This document shows positions 53,321 to 61,776 of a stretch of DNA of 64,000 nucleotides, one piece after another (within the stretch, counting starts at the first letter, position 1; each line of letters begins with the position of its first letter). The notes under the pieces were generated by a model, which worked only from the letters and a program-made list of their open reading frames with translations, made no database searches and had not been told where the DNA came from. The stretch is from NCBI RefSeq assembly GCF_004795035.1, contig NZ_SSBK01000001.1, forward strand, positions 62,001-126,000, in the 5' to 3' direction. The DNA is from Streptomyces sp. A0958 (GTDB taxonomy: Bacteria > Actinomycetota > Actinomycetes > Streptomycetales > Streptomycetaceae). The position numbers were made by a program, and so were the translations under genes.

Positions 53321-53791
53321 TCATCCGCCCTCCTCCCCGTCGGCGAGGCGGCGACGCCACCACAGGCCGGGGCGCCACTGCCGGTCACGGGTGAACGGGT
53401 CGGGCAGGGTGCGCTCCAGATATGCGGCGTCCAGGACGGCCACGTGGCGCTTCAGCTCCGCGCGGGGTCGGGCGGGCAGCTCACGCAGGACCAGTTCGAG
53501 TACGTCACGCGCGTGCCGTACGTCGTCGAAGGAACACCCACGGCACGAGCACCCCGCGTATCGCGGGTAGAGAGAACCTGGCCTCCGCTGTGCCAAGAAC
53601 TCTCGATACCGCCGCAACGCGTGTTCAGCGGCACCGGGGTAGAGGTAGTAGTCGCCGAAAAGCCACTCCACCCGATGTATCGCAAGGCTGGTACGGGCGG
53701 AGAACCCGTGGACGCGGTCCGGAGACAGGTCCTCCCAGACGCGGGGACCGCATGGTTCGACGCGGAGGGCGCCCGGCCCTCTACGCGGCAT
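53321..53791 (-). CDS. Hypothetical protein with CxCxxC motif
   Basis: A 156-residue protein. YAGCSCRGCSFDDVRHARDV (about 80-99) holds three cysteines and is followed by LELVLRELPARPRAELKRHV and DAAYLERTLPDPF. No recognised family. Its ATG lies inside the end of the CAT-like gene (11-bp overlap), so it is probably translated with it. Confidence 0.7.
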   Translation of the reverse strand: MPRRGPGALRVEPCGPRVWEDLSPDRVHGFSARTSLAIHRVEWLFGDYYLYPGAAEHALRRYREFLAQRRPGSLYPRYAGCSCRGCSFDDVRHARDVLELVLRELPARPRAELKRHVAVLDAAYLERTLPDPFTRDRQWRPGLWWRRRLADGEEGG

Positions 53792-54461
53792 CGCCCTTTC
53801 GGCCTGCGGTCAGCCACCCCGAAGGCTCCGCCACCAGTTCCTCCAGCTCGTTGACCAGGCGCGCCGTGTGGAACCCGTCAGCGGCGGCGTGGTGGATCTG
53901 TACGGAGAGGGGGAGCAGGGTGCGGCCCTCGCGTTCGGTGTAGCGGCCGAGGGTGAAGATCGGCGCCAAGTGGTCCCAGCCGCCGCCGATGTTGAGGTTG
54001 AACCCTGTGAACGACGCCCACGGCAGGCTCGACACGTCGAACGCGTTCGGTGGCGGCGGCCCCTGCGGGAAGAAGTCCGTGGCCCGGCCGTGCTCCGCGA
54101 GAAGCGGGGCCGCGACGTCGTGGAACGCCCCGAAGTCGGGGTCGTACGGCGCCCATACGCACGCGAACGTCTCCCGCTCCGCGTTGAACACCGTGAACGC
54201 CGGGTGCACGACCGGCCAGACCGCCGGGTCGCGCGATGCGGTGAGGCACATCCTGAACTCTTCGTGCCGGTTGACCACCGTGGCGAGCGCCCACACCTGC
54301 GCGATGTACGACTTGCGCGGCGACCGGCGCAGCGCCGCCGTGAACGCGGTGACGTCGACCTCCACCGTCATCGAGTACGTACACGGCACGCGGTCGCGGT
54401 AGTGCGCGAAGTGCTGCGCGCGCGGCCAGGTGTCGAGGTCGATGGGGGCGGGGGCGTCCAT
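53781..54461 (-). CDS. cat: Chloramphenicol acetyltransferase family protein (CatA fold)
   Basis: A 226-residue acyltransferase of the CAT trimer family. Landmarks: ID-DTWPRAQHFAHY near the start, PWASFTGFNLNI and the catalytic QIHHAAADGFHTARLVNEL (His about 190, Asp of HxxxDG present). Length is close to classic CATs (213-226). It could give chloramphenicol resistance or acetylate another substrate; many chromosomal homologues are uncharacterised. ATG at 54461. The downstream gene overlaps it. Confidence 0.88.
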   Translation of the reverse strand: MDAPAPIDLDTWPRAQHFAHYRDRVPCTYSMTVEVDVTAFTAALRRSPRKSYIAQVWALATVVNRHEEFRMCLTASRDPAVWPVVHPAFTVFNAERETFACVWAPYDPDFGAFHDVAAPLLAEHGRATDFFPQGPPPPNAFDVSSLPWASFTGFNLNIGGGWDHLAPIFTLGRYTEREGRTLLPLSVQIHHAAADGFHTARLVNELEELVAEPSGWLTAGRKGDAA

Positions 54462-54535
54462 CGGCTCATGATGGCAGCGCCGGGGCGCGGACCGTAACGA
54501 ATTTCCGGCCGCGCCGACTGCGGGCAGGCAGCGCC

Positions 54536-54775
54536 TCAGGCGGCGGTGTGCCGGACGAAGGCGGACCAGGCGTCGGGGGAGAGGGCGAGGGCGGGGACGG
54601 TGATGTCCTTGGAGTCGCGCACGTGGATGGTGTGCTGGCAGGTGGCGACCTCGACGCAGTTGCCGCCCTCTGGGCCGCTGTAGCTGGACTTGGACCAGGA
54701 GAGGGCGACCTCGACGCAGTCGCCGCCGTTCGGGGCGCTGTAGCTGCTCTTGAACCACTTGAGGTCAGTACTCAT
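54536..54775 (-). CDS. DUF397 protein with duplicated N-terminal motif
   Basis: A 79-residue protein. The DUF397 motif occurs twice, FKSSYSAPNGGDCVEVAL and SKSSYSGPEGGNCVEVAT, then IHVRDSKD and SPDAWSAFV. Single copies are usual, so this is an internal duplication. The ATG overlaps the HTH gene stop by 4 bp (ATGA). DUF397 proteins pair with Scr1-type regulators, some as BldB/WhiJ-like developmental modules. Confidence 0.92.
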   Translation of the reverse strand: MSTDLKWFKSSYSAPNGGDCVEVALSWSKSSYSGPEGGNCVEVATCQHTIHVRDSKDITVPALALSPDAWSAFVRHTAA

Positions 54776-55584
54776 AGTCCTTCTGCCATCTGCTTGATCA
54801 ACTCGCGCGACTCTTCCGGTCCGAGAGCCTGGGTCCGCAGCATGCCATACGTAGCGAACAGGTCCCCCAAGTAGGGCTGCTCGCTTGCAAGGAAGTTCCG
54901 CCCCTGGACCTCCATGTACCCAAGTCGCCGCCGGTCGTCGGTCTCCAGCAGGACAAAGGAGCCGCCCAGGCCGGAGTGGGACTCCCGCCGAGGTGACATC
55001 AACTGGATGTGCACATGACGCAGTCGACTGACCTCAAGAATGTGCTGGAGCTGCGCTCGGTGCACATCCCGTCCGCCGATGGGTCGATTGAGAGCGCTGA
55101 CTTCCAGAACGAAGCTGATGTCCGGCAGTGGCTTGCGGATCAGCAGGGCTTGCCGCGCAAGGCGACCGGCTACCAGCCTCTCGATCTCGTCGTCATCAAG
55201 AGGCGGGCATGCTTGGCTGAACACAGCACGCGCGTGCGCCTCGGTCTGCAACAGGCCGGGGATGACGTGACTCTCGTACTCGTACCGCGCTACGGCCTTG
55301 GCCTCTTCCTCGGCGAATGGTTCGAACCAGGAAGCCACGCGACTGAACTGCAACTTCACCGCCGCAGCGATCAGCGCACCATTGGCACCGACCGCCGCAT
55401 CCGCCGCCGGGATGAAGTCCCCCTTCGGCGGCCTCTGCCCCCGTTCCACCATCGCCACCTGCGACTTGGAGAAACCGATCCTGCTCCCCAAGCCCTCCTG
55501 CGAAAGCCCGGCCAGTTCGCGGTAGTGCCGCAACAACGCACCGAACATCTCAGCGGTTCCGCCACCGGTACTACTGGAGTGCAC
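54772..55584 (-). CDS. Scr1/WhiJ-type helix-turn-helix regulator
   Basis: A 270-residue regulator. HTH: LLRHYRELAGLSQEGLGSRI and GFSKSQVAMVERGQRPP (about 18-55). The DUF5753 sensor domain follows (SHVIPGLLQTEAHARAVF, VAGRLARQALL, HVHIQLMSPRRESH, YMEVQGRNF). GTG at 55584 has GGAGG seven bases upstream. Partner of the coupled DUF397 gene. Confidence 0.92.
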   Translation of the reverse strand: MHSSSTGGGTAEMFGALLRHYRELAGLSQEGLGSRIGFSKSQVAMVERGQRPPKGDFIPAADAAVGANGALIAAAVKLQFSRVASWFEPFAEEEAKAVARYEYESHVIPGLLQTEAHARAVFSQACPPLDDDEIERLVAGRLARQALLIRKPLPDISFVLEVSALNRPIGGRDVHRAQLQHILEVSRLRHVHIQLMSPRRESHSGLGGSFVLLETDDRRRLGYMEVQGRNFLASEQPYLGDLFATYGMLRTQALGPEESRELIKQMAEGL

Positions 55585-55665
55585 AGCCCCACCTCCAAGT
55601 GCACAACAGTGCACAGACGCCTTGTGTCCCTGGTCACCGTACGTGCGGGCGCCGACGCTTTCCGT

Positions 55666-56091
55666 ATGGAACCGAGAAATTCACCGAACCTGGTGCCCTC
55701 GTGGATTCCCGCGAGCGGACACGCCCTGCGTCACGCGGGAATCCACTTCGACGCCATCCGGATCTCCGGGCTGCTCGGCGAGCAAGTGGCCTACGAGATC
55801 ATGCAGTTCACGGACTTCCAGGCCGGGCCGATCGTCCGGTCGCGGATCGGGGCGCGGAGCATGTACTTCCTCGTCCCGCCCGGCACGGCAGGTGCCCATC
55901 TGTGGCCGGCGGGAGTCGACGCGCTCGTGCGTAAGGGATCGGACTTCGTCGGAGTGCCCGCGCTGCACGGACTGACGTACCCGCTGGACTGGCGTTCGCA
56001 GCCGACCGCGCAAGATCCGTTCGTGGATACGGAACTGTTGTTCGAGCTGCTGATGAAGGTGGTTGCGGACGAGATTCCTGCTGTACGGTGA
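55666..56091 (+). CDS. Conserved hypothetical protein divergent from Scr1-type gene
   Basis: A 141-residue protein: MEPRNSPNLVPSWIPASGHA, HAGIHFDAIRISGLLGE, YFLVPPGTAGAHLWPAGVD and DTELLFELLMKVVADEI. I recall similar proteins beside Scr1/DUF397 modules in Streptomyces, but no function. The ATG at 55666 was chosen; longer in-frame readings run antisense into the regulator gene. Confidence 0.75.
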   Translation: MEPRNSPNLVPSWIPASGHALRHAGIHFDAIRISGLLGEQVAYEIMQFTDFQAGPIVRSRIGARSMYFLVPPGTAGAHLWPAGVDALVRKGSDFVGVPALHGLTYPLDWRSQPTAQDPFVDTELLFELLMKVVADEIPAVR

Positions 56092-56202
56092 CGGAGTCAT
56101 TACGCTCCGTGCGCTTCAGCGCATGGGGCGGCCCCCGGGGGTGCTACCAACACCCGGACCGAGGGCCTTCACCCAACGATGGATGCAAGAGGTCCACCGA
56201 GA

Positions 56203-57189
56203 ATGCTTTGGCATGCTATCTCGCCTTCCTACGGCTATGTGAAGGCGGCGCACGACATCGTGCGCCATCCGAAGCTCAGCAGTGACGCGAAGATCTTGAT
56301 CACGTACGTGCAGGGCCTGCCCGAGAGGCGTACGGGCATGGCGCTGAGCGACCATGCGAAGAGGCTGGGGATCAAGGGGCGGGCGTACCAGAAGGCCAAG
56401 GGGCAGTTGAAGGAATGCGGGTTCGTCCACGAGTGGCGCCGCCAGGGCGAGGGCGGGCTGTGGACGACGGACCAGCTGTTCTCGAACGTACCGCTCACCG
56501 ACCACGAGGCACGGTGGCTGAGAGACGCGAACGGCCAGGGCACACCGGGTGATCAGTATCCGGCAGTCGGCGACCCGGGGATTCGGCCGGTCGGTGGTTA
56601 CCAACCGGAGGTTGAAGAACGTGAGAAGAACTTCTCCCACCCACCCTCCGAAGCGCCTGCGGCCGAACCGGCGGGGCCTGCGGCGCCGGACCCGGACCCG
56701 GACCCCGATCCCGAAGTCGTGGAGGCCGAGCGCGTGTTGCTGTCCCTGCGCCACGCCAGCCCGCAACTGCACCTGGGCGTACGGGAGGCGCGGACCCTGT
56801 CCGGGGCGGCGGCCGACTGGCTGCGGCGCGGCGTGAAGGCGGCGGAGTTGCGGCTCGCGCTGGTGAGTGAGCTGCCCGCGGACGGGGTGCGGTCGGCGTT
56901 CGGGTTCGTGCGGCACCGGCTCGTACAGAAGCTGCCGGAGGAACCGGCGTACGCGCCTGCGGTACGGCCGCACGTGCCGTGCGAGGGCGGAGGGCCGGAG
57001 CATGTGTTCCGGCCCCGGGCGGACGAGACGGTGTGCCCGACGTGCGCACGGGCGGAGGCTTGGGAGGCGCACGAGGCGAAGTGGCCGCGGGCGCGGCAGG
57101 GAGAGGACTTCGAGGAGCCGGACCGGCTGCCCTGGCGGGAGCGGTTCGCGGCGGTCCTTGAGAAGGATGCCGGGGAACGGTGGGCGTAA
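56203..57189 (+). CDS. HTH protein of the AICE/plasmid-regulator type
   Basis: A 328-residue protein. The N-terminal ~110 residues (AISPSYGYVKAAHDIVRHPK, LSSDAKILITYVQGLPE, LGIKGRAYQKAKGQLKECGF) form a winged-helix common in Streptomyces genes linked to integrative elements and plasmids. The middle is an Ala/Pro/Asp-rich linker with a DPDPDPDPDPE run. The end has CPTCARAEAWEAHEAKW. ATG at 56203 has GAGG ten bases upstream; 56179 is a weaker choice. Confidence 0.75.
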   Translation: MLWHAISPSYGYVKAAHDIVRHPKLSSDAKILITYVQGLPERRTGMALSDHAKRLGIKGRAYQKAKGQLKECGFVHEWRRQGEGGLWTTDQLFSNVPLTDHEARWLRDANGQGTPGDQYPAVGDPGIRPVGGYQPEVEEREKNFSHPPSEAPAAEPAGPAAPDPDPDPDPEVVEAERVLLSLRHASPQLHLGVREARTLSGAAADWLRRGVKAAELRLALVSELPADGVRSAFGFVRHRLVQKLPEEPAYAPAVRPHVPCEGGGPEHVFRPRADETVCPTCARAEAWEAHEAKWPRARQGEDFEEPDRLPWRERFAAVLEKDAGERWA

Positions 57190-57277
57190 GGCTGTTCGCC
57201 GGTGTGGCGGTTCCGCCGTGGACGCGGTGGAGCGAGCAGAGTGGGCGGCGGGGGCCTGGACGGACTGAGGAGGACCC

Positions 57278-57955
57278 GTGGTGGATGCCGTGGTGGAACT
57301 TTGGGACGGAGTAAGGGCGGTGCGTGACCCCGCGCGGTGCCGGGCACAACTGATGGCCGCCGGGCGGACGTTGTTCGCGGTGTACGGCTACGCCCATACG
57401 TCGGTCGAGCATCTGTGCGTCGAGGCGCAGGTGGAAGTCAGGGACTTCCGCCGTGAGTTCGAGTCGCGCGAGGCGCTGCTCACCGACCTGTACGACCGGG
57501 TCGCGATGGCCGGGATGCAGGCGGCGCAGGCCGAGCTGGCAGCCAAGGGCATGGACACCTGCCCGACCGAGGAACGGGTCCGCAGGCTGTTCGACGCCTA
57601 CGTCCGGGCCGTCACGGGCGACCCGCACGCGGCCCGGGTGGCATTCGTCGAGGTGCTGGGCGTGAGCCGGGCGATGGACGACCACCTCACGATGTGGCGG
57701 TCGGTGTGGACGGAGTTCCTGGCGCACGAGGCCGAGCGCGCCCGGGGGCGCGGGCACGCGGTGGACGGGGACCTGGAGGTGGTCGTGAAGGTCCTGACCC
57801 GGTCCGTGGACGAGCTCCTCGCCCACCACGGCCGCCACCCGCGCCAGATGCCGCCGGACCTGCTGACCAGCGAGCTGACCAGGCTTTCGATGGCGATGAT
57901 CGGCCCGGCGGACGGGTCGGTGGGTGCCACCGGGGCGGCCTCCGGGACTTCCTAG
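57278..57955 (+). CDS. TetR/AcrR-family regulator
   Basis: A 225-residue repressor-like protein with HTH RTLFAVYGYAHTSVEHLCVE and AQVEVRDFRREFESREALL. The HTH departs somewhat from consensus (VEVRDFRREF in place of the usual tyrosine-phenylalanine motif). GTG at 57278 is preceded by GAGGAGG. No obvious target; a short TCCGGTGTCCCT tandem repeat follows the stop. Confidence 0.85.
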   Translation: MVDAVVELWDGVRAVRDPARCRAQLMAAGRTLFAVYGYAHTSVEHLCVEAQVEVRDFRREFESREALLTDLYDRVAMAGMQAAQAELAAKGMDTCPTEERVRRLFDAYVRAVTGDPHAARVAFVEVLGVSRAMDDHLTMWRSVWTEFLAHEAERARGRGHAVDGDLEVVVKVLTRSVDELLAHHGRHPRQMPPDLLTSELTRLSMAMIGPADGSVGATGAASGTS

Positions 57956-58002
57956 CGGGCCTCCGGGGTCTCCTCCGGTGTCCCTTCCGGTGTCCCTTCC
58001 GG

Positions 58003-58030
58003 TTGACAAGGCCGCTTGCCGGGTCGGCAA
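58003..58030 (+). promoter_or_regulatory. Promoter and operator of cupin-HTH gene
   Basis: TTGACA at 58003-58008 is a good -35. TTGCCGGGTCGGCAA (58016-58030) is a perfect 6-bp-arm palindrome covering the spacer and -10 region, so autorepression by the downstream HTH protein is likely. Only 8 bp separate it from the ATG at 58039, so the mRNA would be nearly leaderless. Confidence 0.55.
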
Positions 58031-58038
58031 ATGGAGGC

Positions 58039-58692
58039 ATGGCAGCGAAGGAACGGAACGATGGCGGCGACGGCGGCAGCGACGGGCCCATGAAGGACGA
58101 CGAGCTGGCGTCCGTCCTGACGGGCGTCGGCCCGCGCCTGCGGGCGCTGCGCACCGAGCGCGGGACGACGCTGACGCAGCTGAGCGAGACGACGGGGATC
58201 TCGCTCAGCACGCTCTCCCGCCTGGAGTCCGGGGGCCGCAAACCGACCCTCGAACTACTGCTCCCGCTCGCCAAGGCGTACGGGGTCCAGCTGGACGAGC
58301 TGGTCGGCGCCCCGGACACGGGCGACCCCCGGGTCACCTTCCGCCCCTTCAAGCGTCACGGCATGACCTTCGTCCCGCTCACCCGCCACCTCAGCGGCGT
58401 GAACGCGTACAAGCAGGTCATGCCGGGCGCGACGGCCCCTCCGGGCCCGGTCGAACAACGGGTGCACGAGGGCTACGAGTGGCTGTACGTGCTCTCCGGC
58501 CGGCTCCGCCTGGTCCTGGGCGACCACGACCTGATCCTCACGGCGGGGGAGGCGGCCGAGTTCGACACCCACACCCCGCACTGGTGGGGGGCGGCGGGCC
58601 CGGACCCGGTGGAGTTCCTGAGCCTGTTCGGACCGCAGGGGGAACGAATGCACGTACGAGCGAAGCCGACACGAGGTACGGGGGGACCATGA
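58039..58692 (+). CDS. XRE-type regulator with cupin domain
   Basis: A 217-residue protein. XRE HTH RLRALRTERGTTLTQLSETT and GISLSTLSRLESGGRKPTLE (about 33-72), then a cupin sensor (HEGYEWLYVLSGRLRLVLGD, AGEAAEFDTHTPHWW). This class often controls small-molecule catabolism. The start is uncertain; the GGAGG lies only one base before the ATG, and the gene may be leaderless. Confidence 0.9.
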   Translation: MAAKERNDGGDGGSDGPMKDDELASVLTGVGPRLRALRTERGTTLTQLSETTGISLSTLSRLESGGRKPTLELLLPLAKAYGVQLDELVGAPDTGDPRVTFRPFKRHGMTFVPLTRHLSGVNAYKQVMPGATAPPGPVEQRVHEGYEWLYVLSGRLRLVLGDHDLILTAGEAAEFDTHTPHWWGAAGPDPVEFLSLFGPQGERMHVRAKPTRGTGGP

Positions 58693-58892
58693 GCGGCAAC
58701 GAGGGTTCGACGGCCTGGACGCCCTGACGACGGGGCGCTTGGTGGTGCCGAAGCAGGACGAGGCGTTTCCCAGCCGGATGTGAGGGGGCGCGTCCCGCAC
58801 GTACGAGCGAGCCCGGCACCGCCGGGCAGTCGTTTGGGCGAGCGGGTGCAGACGGTTTTCCCTGTTTGATCCGCTGGCCATATATTCCGCTC

Positions 58893-59358
58893 GTGTACTT
58901 CTGCTACGCCGATGACTCGGGGGCCGATCAAGGCCGTACCGAACCACCTCGAAGCGTGGGCCCTGGACCAGGACACCCGCGTCATGATCATGTTCGATGG
59001 CTTGTCCGGGCCCCTTGACGCCGATGCTCTGGCTCCCGAGGACGCCCGCGCCGCATGGGAACAGGCCATCCGCAACGCCAAGCCCTACCGTGACGCCCAC
59101 CGAGGTCTCCCTCTGGCCTCCCGGCGAGTGCTGGAAGACCCCGTCATGCAGGACAGCAAGTACAGCCAGTTCATTCAGGCCGCTGACCTGGTCGGATACG
59201 CGGCCTTCCATCACCTGGCGCTGAAGCAGCCCGAGGTCTGGCCGAAGATTAATCCGGTGGGCCGCATGTCGAAGGCGTACAAGCGCCTGGCCGGCCACTG
59301 GCTGCCCGGTCACGGGACCGACGGCATCGTCTGGGCCGACAGCGACACAAGAGACTAG
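58893..59358 (+). pseudogene. DUF3800 gene with internal deletion
   Basis: GTG at 58893 starts VYFCYADDSGADQG, the conserved YxDDSG start of DUF3800 proteins. The frame then shifts: the C-terminal part (FIQAADLVGYAAFHHLALKQ, KAYKRLAGHWLPGHG) is in the next frame from about 58930. The ~100 residues normally between the two parts are missing. An ATG at 58912 could express the C-terminal 148 residues. DUF3800 proteins are predicted RNase H-fold nucleases, often in mobile or defence regions. Confidence 0.65.
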
Positions 59359-59368
59359 AACGCAGAAA

Positions 59369-59388
59369 CCCCCGGCGACAACCGGGGG
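59369..59388 (+). terminator. Hairpin terminator after DUF3800 remnant
   Basis: CCCCCGG CGACAA CCGGGGG, a perfect 7-bp stem with 6-nt loop, 11 bp after the stop codon. Confidence 0.75.
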
Positions 59389-59524
59389 CCCACGAGAGCA
59401 AGATCCCCTGAGCGTCCTCAAGCAGACGCATGGGACCTTGCGAGATTCAAGAATGTCAGGAACAGCCCGCGAAGGCAACAGATGAAACCGGCGGGGCAGT
59501 CGATAGTACTGGAGAAACAGCGGG

Positions 59525-60244
59525 TCAAGGGGTTGTAACCGCCTCCGGAACCGGCCGCCCCGCCACCCCCGCGTACGCCCCGCCCACCCCCCACGCCTGG
59601 TGCATCGCGTCCGCGAAGGCGGCGGCCAGGTGGTGTTCGCCGGTCGGGCCCGGGTGGGTGCCGTCGTACGTGTCCGTGTGGATGTCGTACGCCGGGGGGT
59701 GGGAGGCCAGGAGGAGGGGGGAGGCCGGAGTGTCCAGGTCCGCCACCGCCTTCGCGAGGAGTTCGTTGAAGCGGGCGCACTCGGCGGCGAACGGGGCGTC
59801 CGACTCGGCGCGTATGTTCGGGATGACCGGGAGCAGGACGCACCGGATGCGCGGGTTCGCCGTGCGGGCGGCGGTCAGGAACGCGCGGGCGTTCAGCGCG
59901 GTCTGCTCGCTGTCCGTGTAGAAGCCGAGGTCTATCAGGCCGAGCGAGACGAGCAGGACGTCCGGGCGGTGCTCGGTGACCGTGTCCGCGATCACCGGGG
60001 CCATGTGCAGCCAGCCCTCGCCCCAGCCGGCCAGGTGGCGGCGCGCGGCGGGCGGGAAGTCCTCGGCGGCGTACGCGGAGGAGGCCGCGGCGCCCGTTTC
60101 GGTGTCGTACAGCTCCGTGCGCGGGCCGACGAGTGCGAAGGGGCCGTCGAGGGACGCCGACAGGTGCTGCCACAGGCGGTAGCGCCACGTGAAGTCGCCG
60201 GCGCGCCCGATGGTCATGGAATCGCCGACGCACATGAAACGCAT
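59525..60244 (-). CDS. SGNH/GDSL hydrolase
   Basis: A 239-residue cytosolic esterase-fold protein. Block I is CVGDSMTIG (Ser about 9), the Gly/Asn oxyanion regions are replaced or weak (VLLVSLGLIDLGF), and block V is DTYDGTHPGPTGEHHLA with Asp and His. Probably a deacetylase or esterase for a small substrate. ATG at 60244. Divergent from the secreted protein below. Confidence 0.87.
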   Translation of the reverse strand: MRFMCVGDSMTIGRAGDFTWRYRLWQHLSASLDGPFALVGPRTELYDTETGAAASSAYAAEDFPPAARRHLAGWGEGWLHMAPVIADTVTEHRPDVLLVSLGLIDLGFYTDSEQTALNARAFLTAARTANPRIRCVLLPVIPNIRAESDAPFAAECARFNELLAKAVADLDTPASPLLLASHPPAYDIHTDTYDGTHPGPTGEHHLAAAFADAMHQAWGVGGAYAGVAGRPVPEAVTTP

Positions 60245-60302
60245 GGCGCCATCATGGCGGATCTTGGTTACGGCCCGGTACGTGACGATGGACACTTGTG
60301 CC

Positions 60303-61295
60303 ATGCGTTCGTACCGACTGACTGCTCTCGGCGCCGCCGCGCTCCTCGCCCTCGCCGCAGCCCCCGCGTTCGCCGACGGCGGGGCCGACCGGAGCTTCAC
60401 GATCGAGGACCCCCGGATCACCGAGTCCAGCGGCCTCGCCGCGAGCCGCGCCCATCCGGGGATCTACTGGACGCACAACGACAGCGACGACGGGCCGTAC
60501 GTCTTCGCCGTCGACTCCCGCACAGGGAAGACCGTCGCGACGATCACCATGAAGGGCGTCGGCGCCCCGCGCGACGTCGAGGCCATCTCGCTCGGGCCGG
60601 ACGGGAATTTGTACGTCGGCGACATCGGCGACAACCTCAACGGCAGCTGGGACCACGTCTGGATCTACCGCTTCCCCGAGCCGAAGGTCCTGCGGGACGC
60701 GACGGTCAGGGCCACGCAGTTCGACGTCAAGTACGCCGATGGCCCGCGCAACGCCGAGTCGCTGATGGTCCACCCCAGGACCGGCCGCGTCTACATCGCG
60801 TCGAAGAACGAGGAGGGCGGCGGGCTGTACGAGGGGCCCGCCGAGCTGAAGACCGGCTCGGACAACGTCTTCCGGCGGGTCGGTGAGGTGCCGTGGGTGA
60901 CGGACGGGGCGTTCTCCCCGGACGGCAGGGAGCTGGTCCTGCGCTCCTACTTCAGCGCCCGCGGCTACGCCTTCGCCAACGGCCGGCTCGGCAAGGACTA
61001 CCCCGTCGAATCACCCCTCCTCCCGCAGTCCGAGTCGGTGACGTACACGGCGGACGGCTCCGCCCTGATGTACGGCTCCGAGGGGAAGCAGAGCCGTGTC
61101 GTGCGGGTGGACCTGCCGAAGACCGGGGACGGCGGCAGCGGGGGCGGGGCCACCCATCGGGCGGGCGGCACCAAGGAAGCGGCCGGCGACGGCGGCGACG
61201 GGGTGCCGGTGAAGGGCACCACGCTGACCGGCGTCGCCGTCCTCGCCGGGATCGGGCTGCTGCTGTTCCTCGGCAGGCGGCGCCGCAAGGGGTGA
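60303..61295 (+). CDS. Secreted, membrane-anchored beta-propeller-like protein
   Basis: A 330-residue protein. A signal peptide ends at PAFADGG. The body (IEDPRITESSGLAASRAHPG, YWTHNDSDDGPYVFAVD, VEAISLGPDGNLYVGDIGDN) repeats propeller-like strands related to esterase-like/SdiA-regulated proteins. A Gly-rich linker leads to one membrane helix and RRRRKG, a typical Streptomyces C-terminal anchor. No sortase motif. Function unknown; surface location is probable. Confidence 0.82.
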   Translation: MRSYRLTALGAAALLALAAAPAFADGGADRSFTIEDPRITESSGLAASRAHPGIYWTHNDSDDGPYVFAVDSRTGKTVATITMKGVGAPRDVEAISLGPDGNLYVGDIGDNLNGSWDHVWIYRFPEPKVLRDATVRATQFDVKYADGPRNAESLMVHPRTGRVYIASKNEEGGGLYEGPAELKTGSDNVFRRVGEVPWVTDGAFSPDGRELVLRSYFSARGYAFANGRLGKDYPVESPLLPQSESVTYTADGSALMYGSEGKQSRVVRVDLPKTGDGGSGGGATHRAGGTKEAAGDGGDGVPVKGTTLTGVAVLAGIGLLLFLGRRRRKG

Positions 61296-61299
61296 GCGC

Positions 61300-61695
61300 T
61301 CAGGCGTCCAGCGGCCGGATCTCGTAGTGCAGGGTCCTGTCCCGCTTGATCCGGTGGGTGAGCGGGACGAGCACCCCCTGCATGGCCGGGTACTTCCGCG
61401 ACAGCATCCGGGCCGCGTGCGTGTCCTCCTTCGAACCGGCCGGGAGGAGGCGCGCATGGGCCTCGATCTGCGGTCCCGTAGGCCGGCCCCGGACGGTGCA
61501 CGGGCCGATCCGCACCACCGGGTGGTTGCGCATCCGCTCCACCTTCCACGCCGAGGAGAACGTACGGATGTAGGCGTGGTCGCCCTCCACCGCGATGTTG
61601 ACCGGGGTGTCCGCGTGCGTCCCGTCCTGCCGCCGTGTGCTCAGCAGGACGGCGTACTGCTTCACGTAGGGCTTGAGCCGGGGGATCGTATCCAT
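61300..61695 (-). CDS. F420-dependent PPOX-class oxidoreductase
   Basis: A 131-residue split-barrel protein: YAVLLSTRRQDGTHADTPVN, YIRTFSSAWKVERMRNHPVV and HEIRPLDA-like end. The K-V-R-N-P pattern fits F420-dependent members of the PPOX/FDR group. Deazaflavin-linked reduction of an unknown substrate is likely. Convergent with the propeller gene (4 bp between stops). Confidence 0.85.
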   Translation of the reverse strand: MDTIPRLKPYVKQYAVLLSTRRQDGTHADTPVNIAVEGDHAYIRTFSSAWKVERMRNHPVVRIGPCTVRGRPTGPQIEAHARLLPAGSKEDTHAARMLSRKYPAMQGVLVPLTHRIKRDRTLHYEIRPLDA

Positions 61696-61776
61696 ACCTC
61701 CATGGTGCTCCGGTACGCTCCCGTGTCATCCGGGCAGCCGCCGGGCGGCAGGCGTTTCGCGTAAGGTCCCCGGTTC

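Noticed and set aside
59390-59524. Phage attachment site near the DUF3800 remnant
   Set aside because: No direct repeat of useful length, tRNA or integrase was found in the window to support it.
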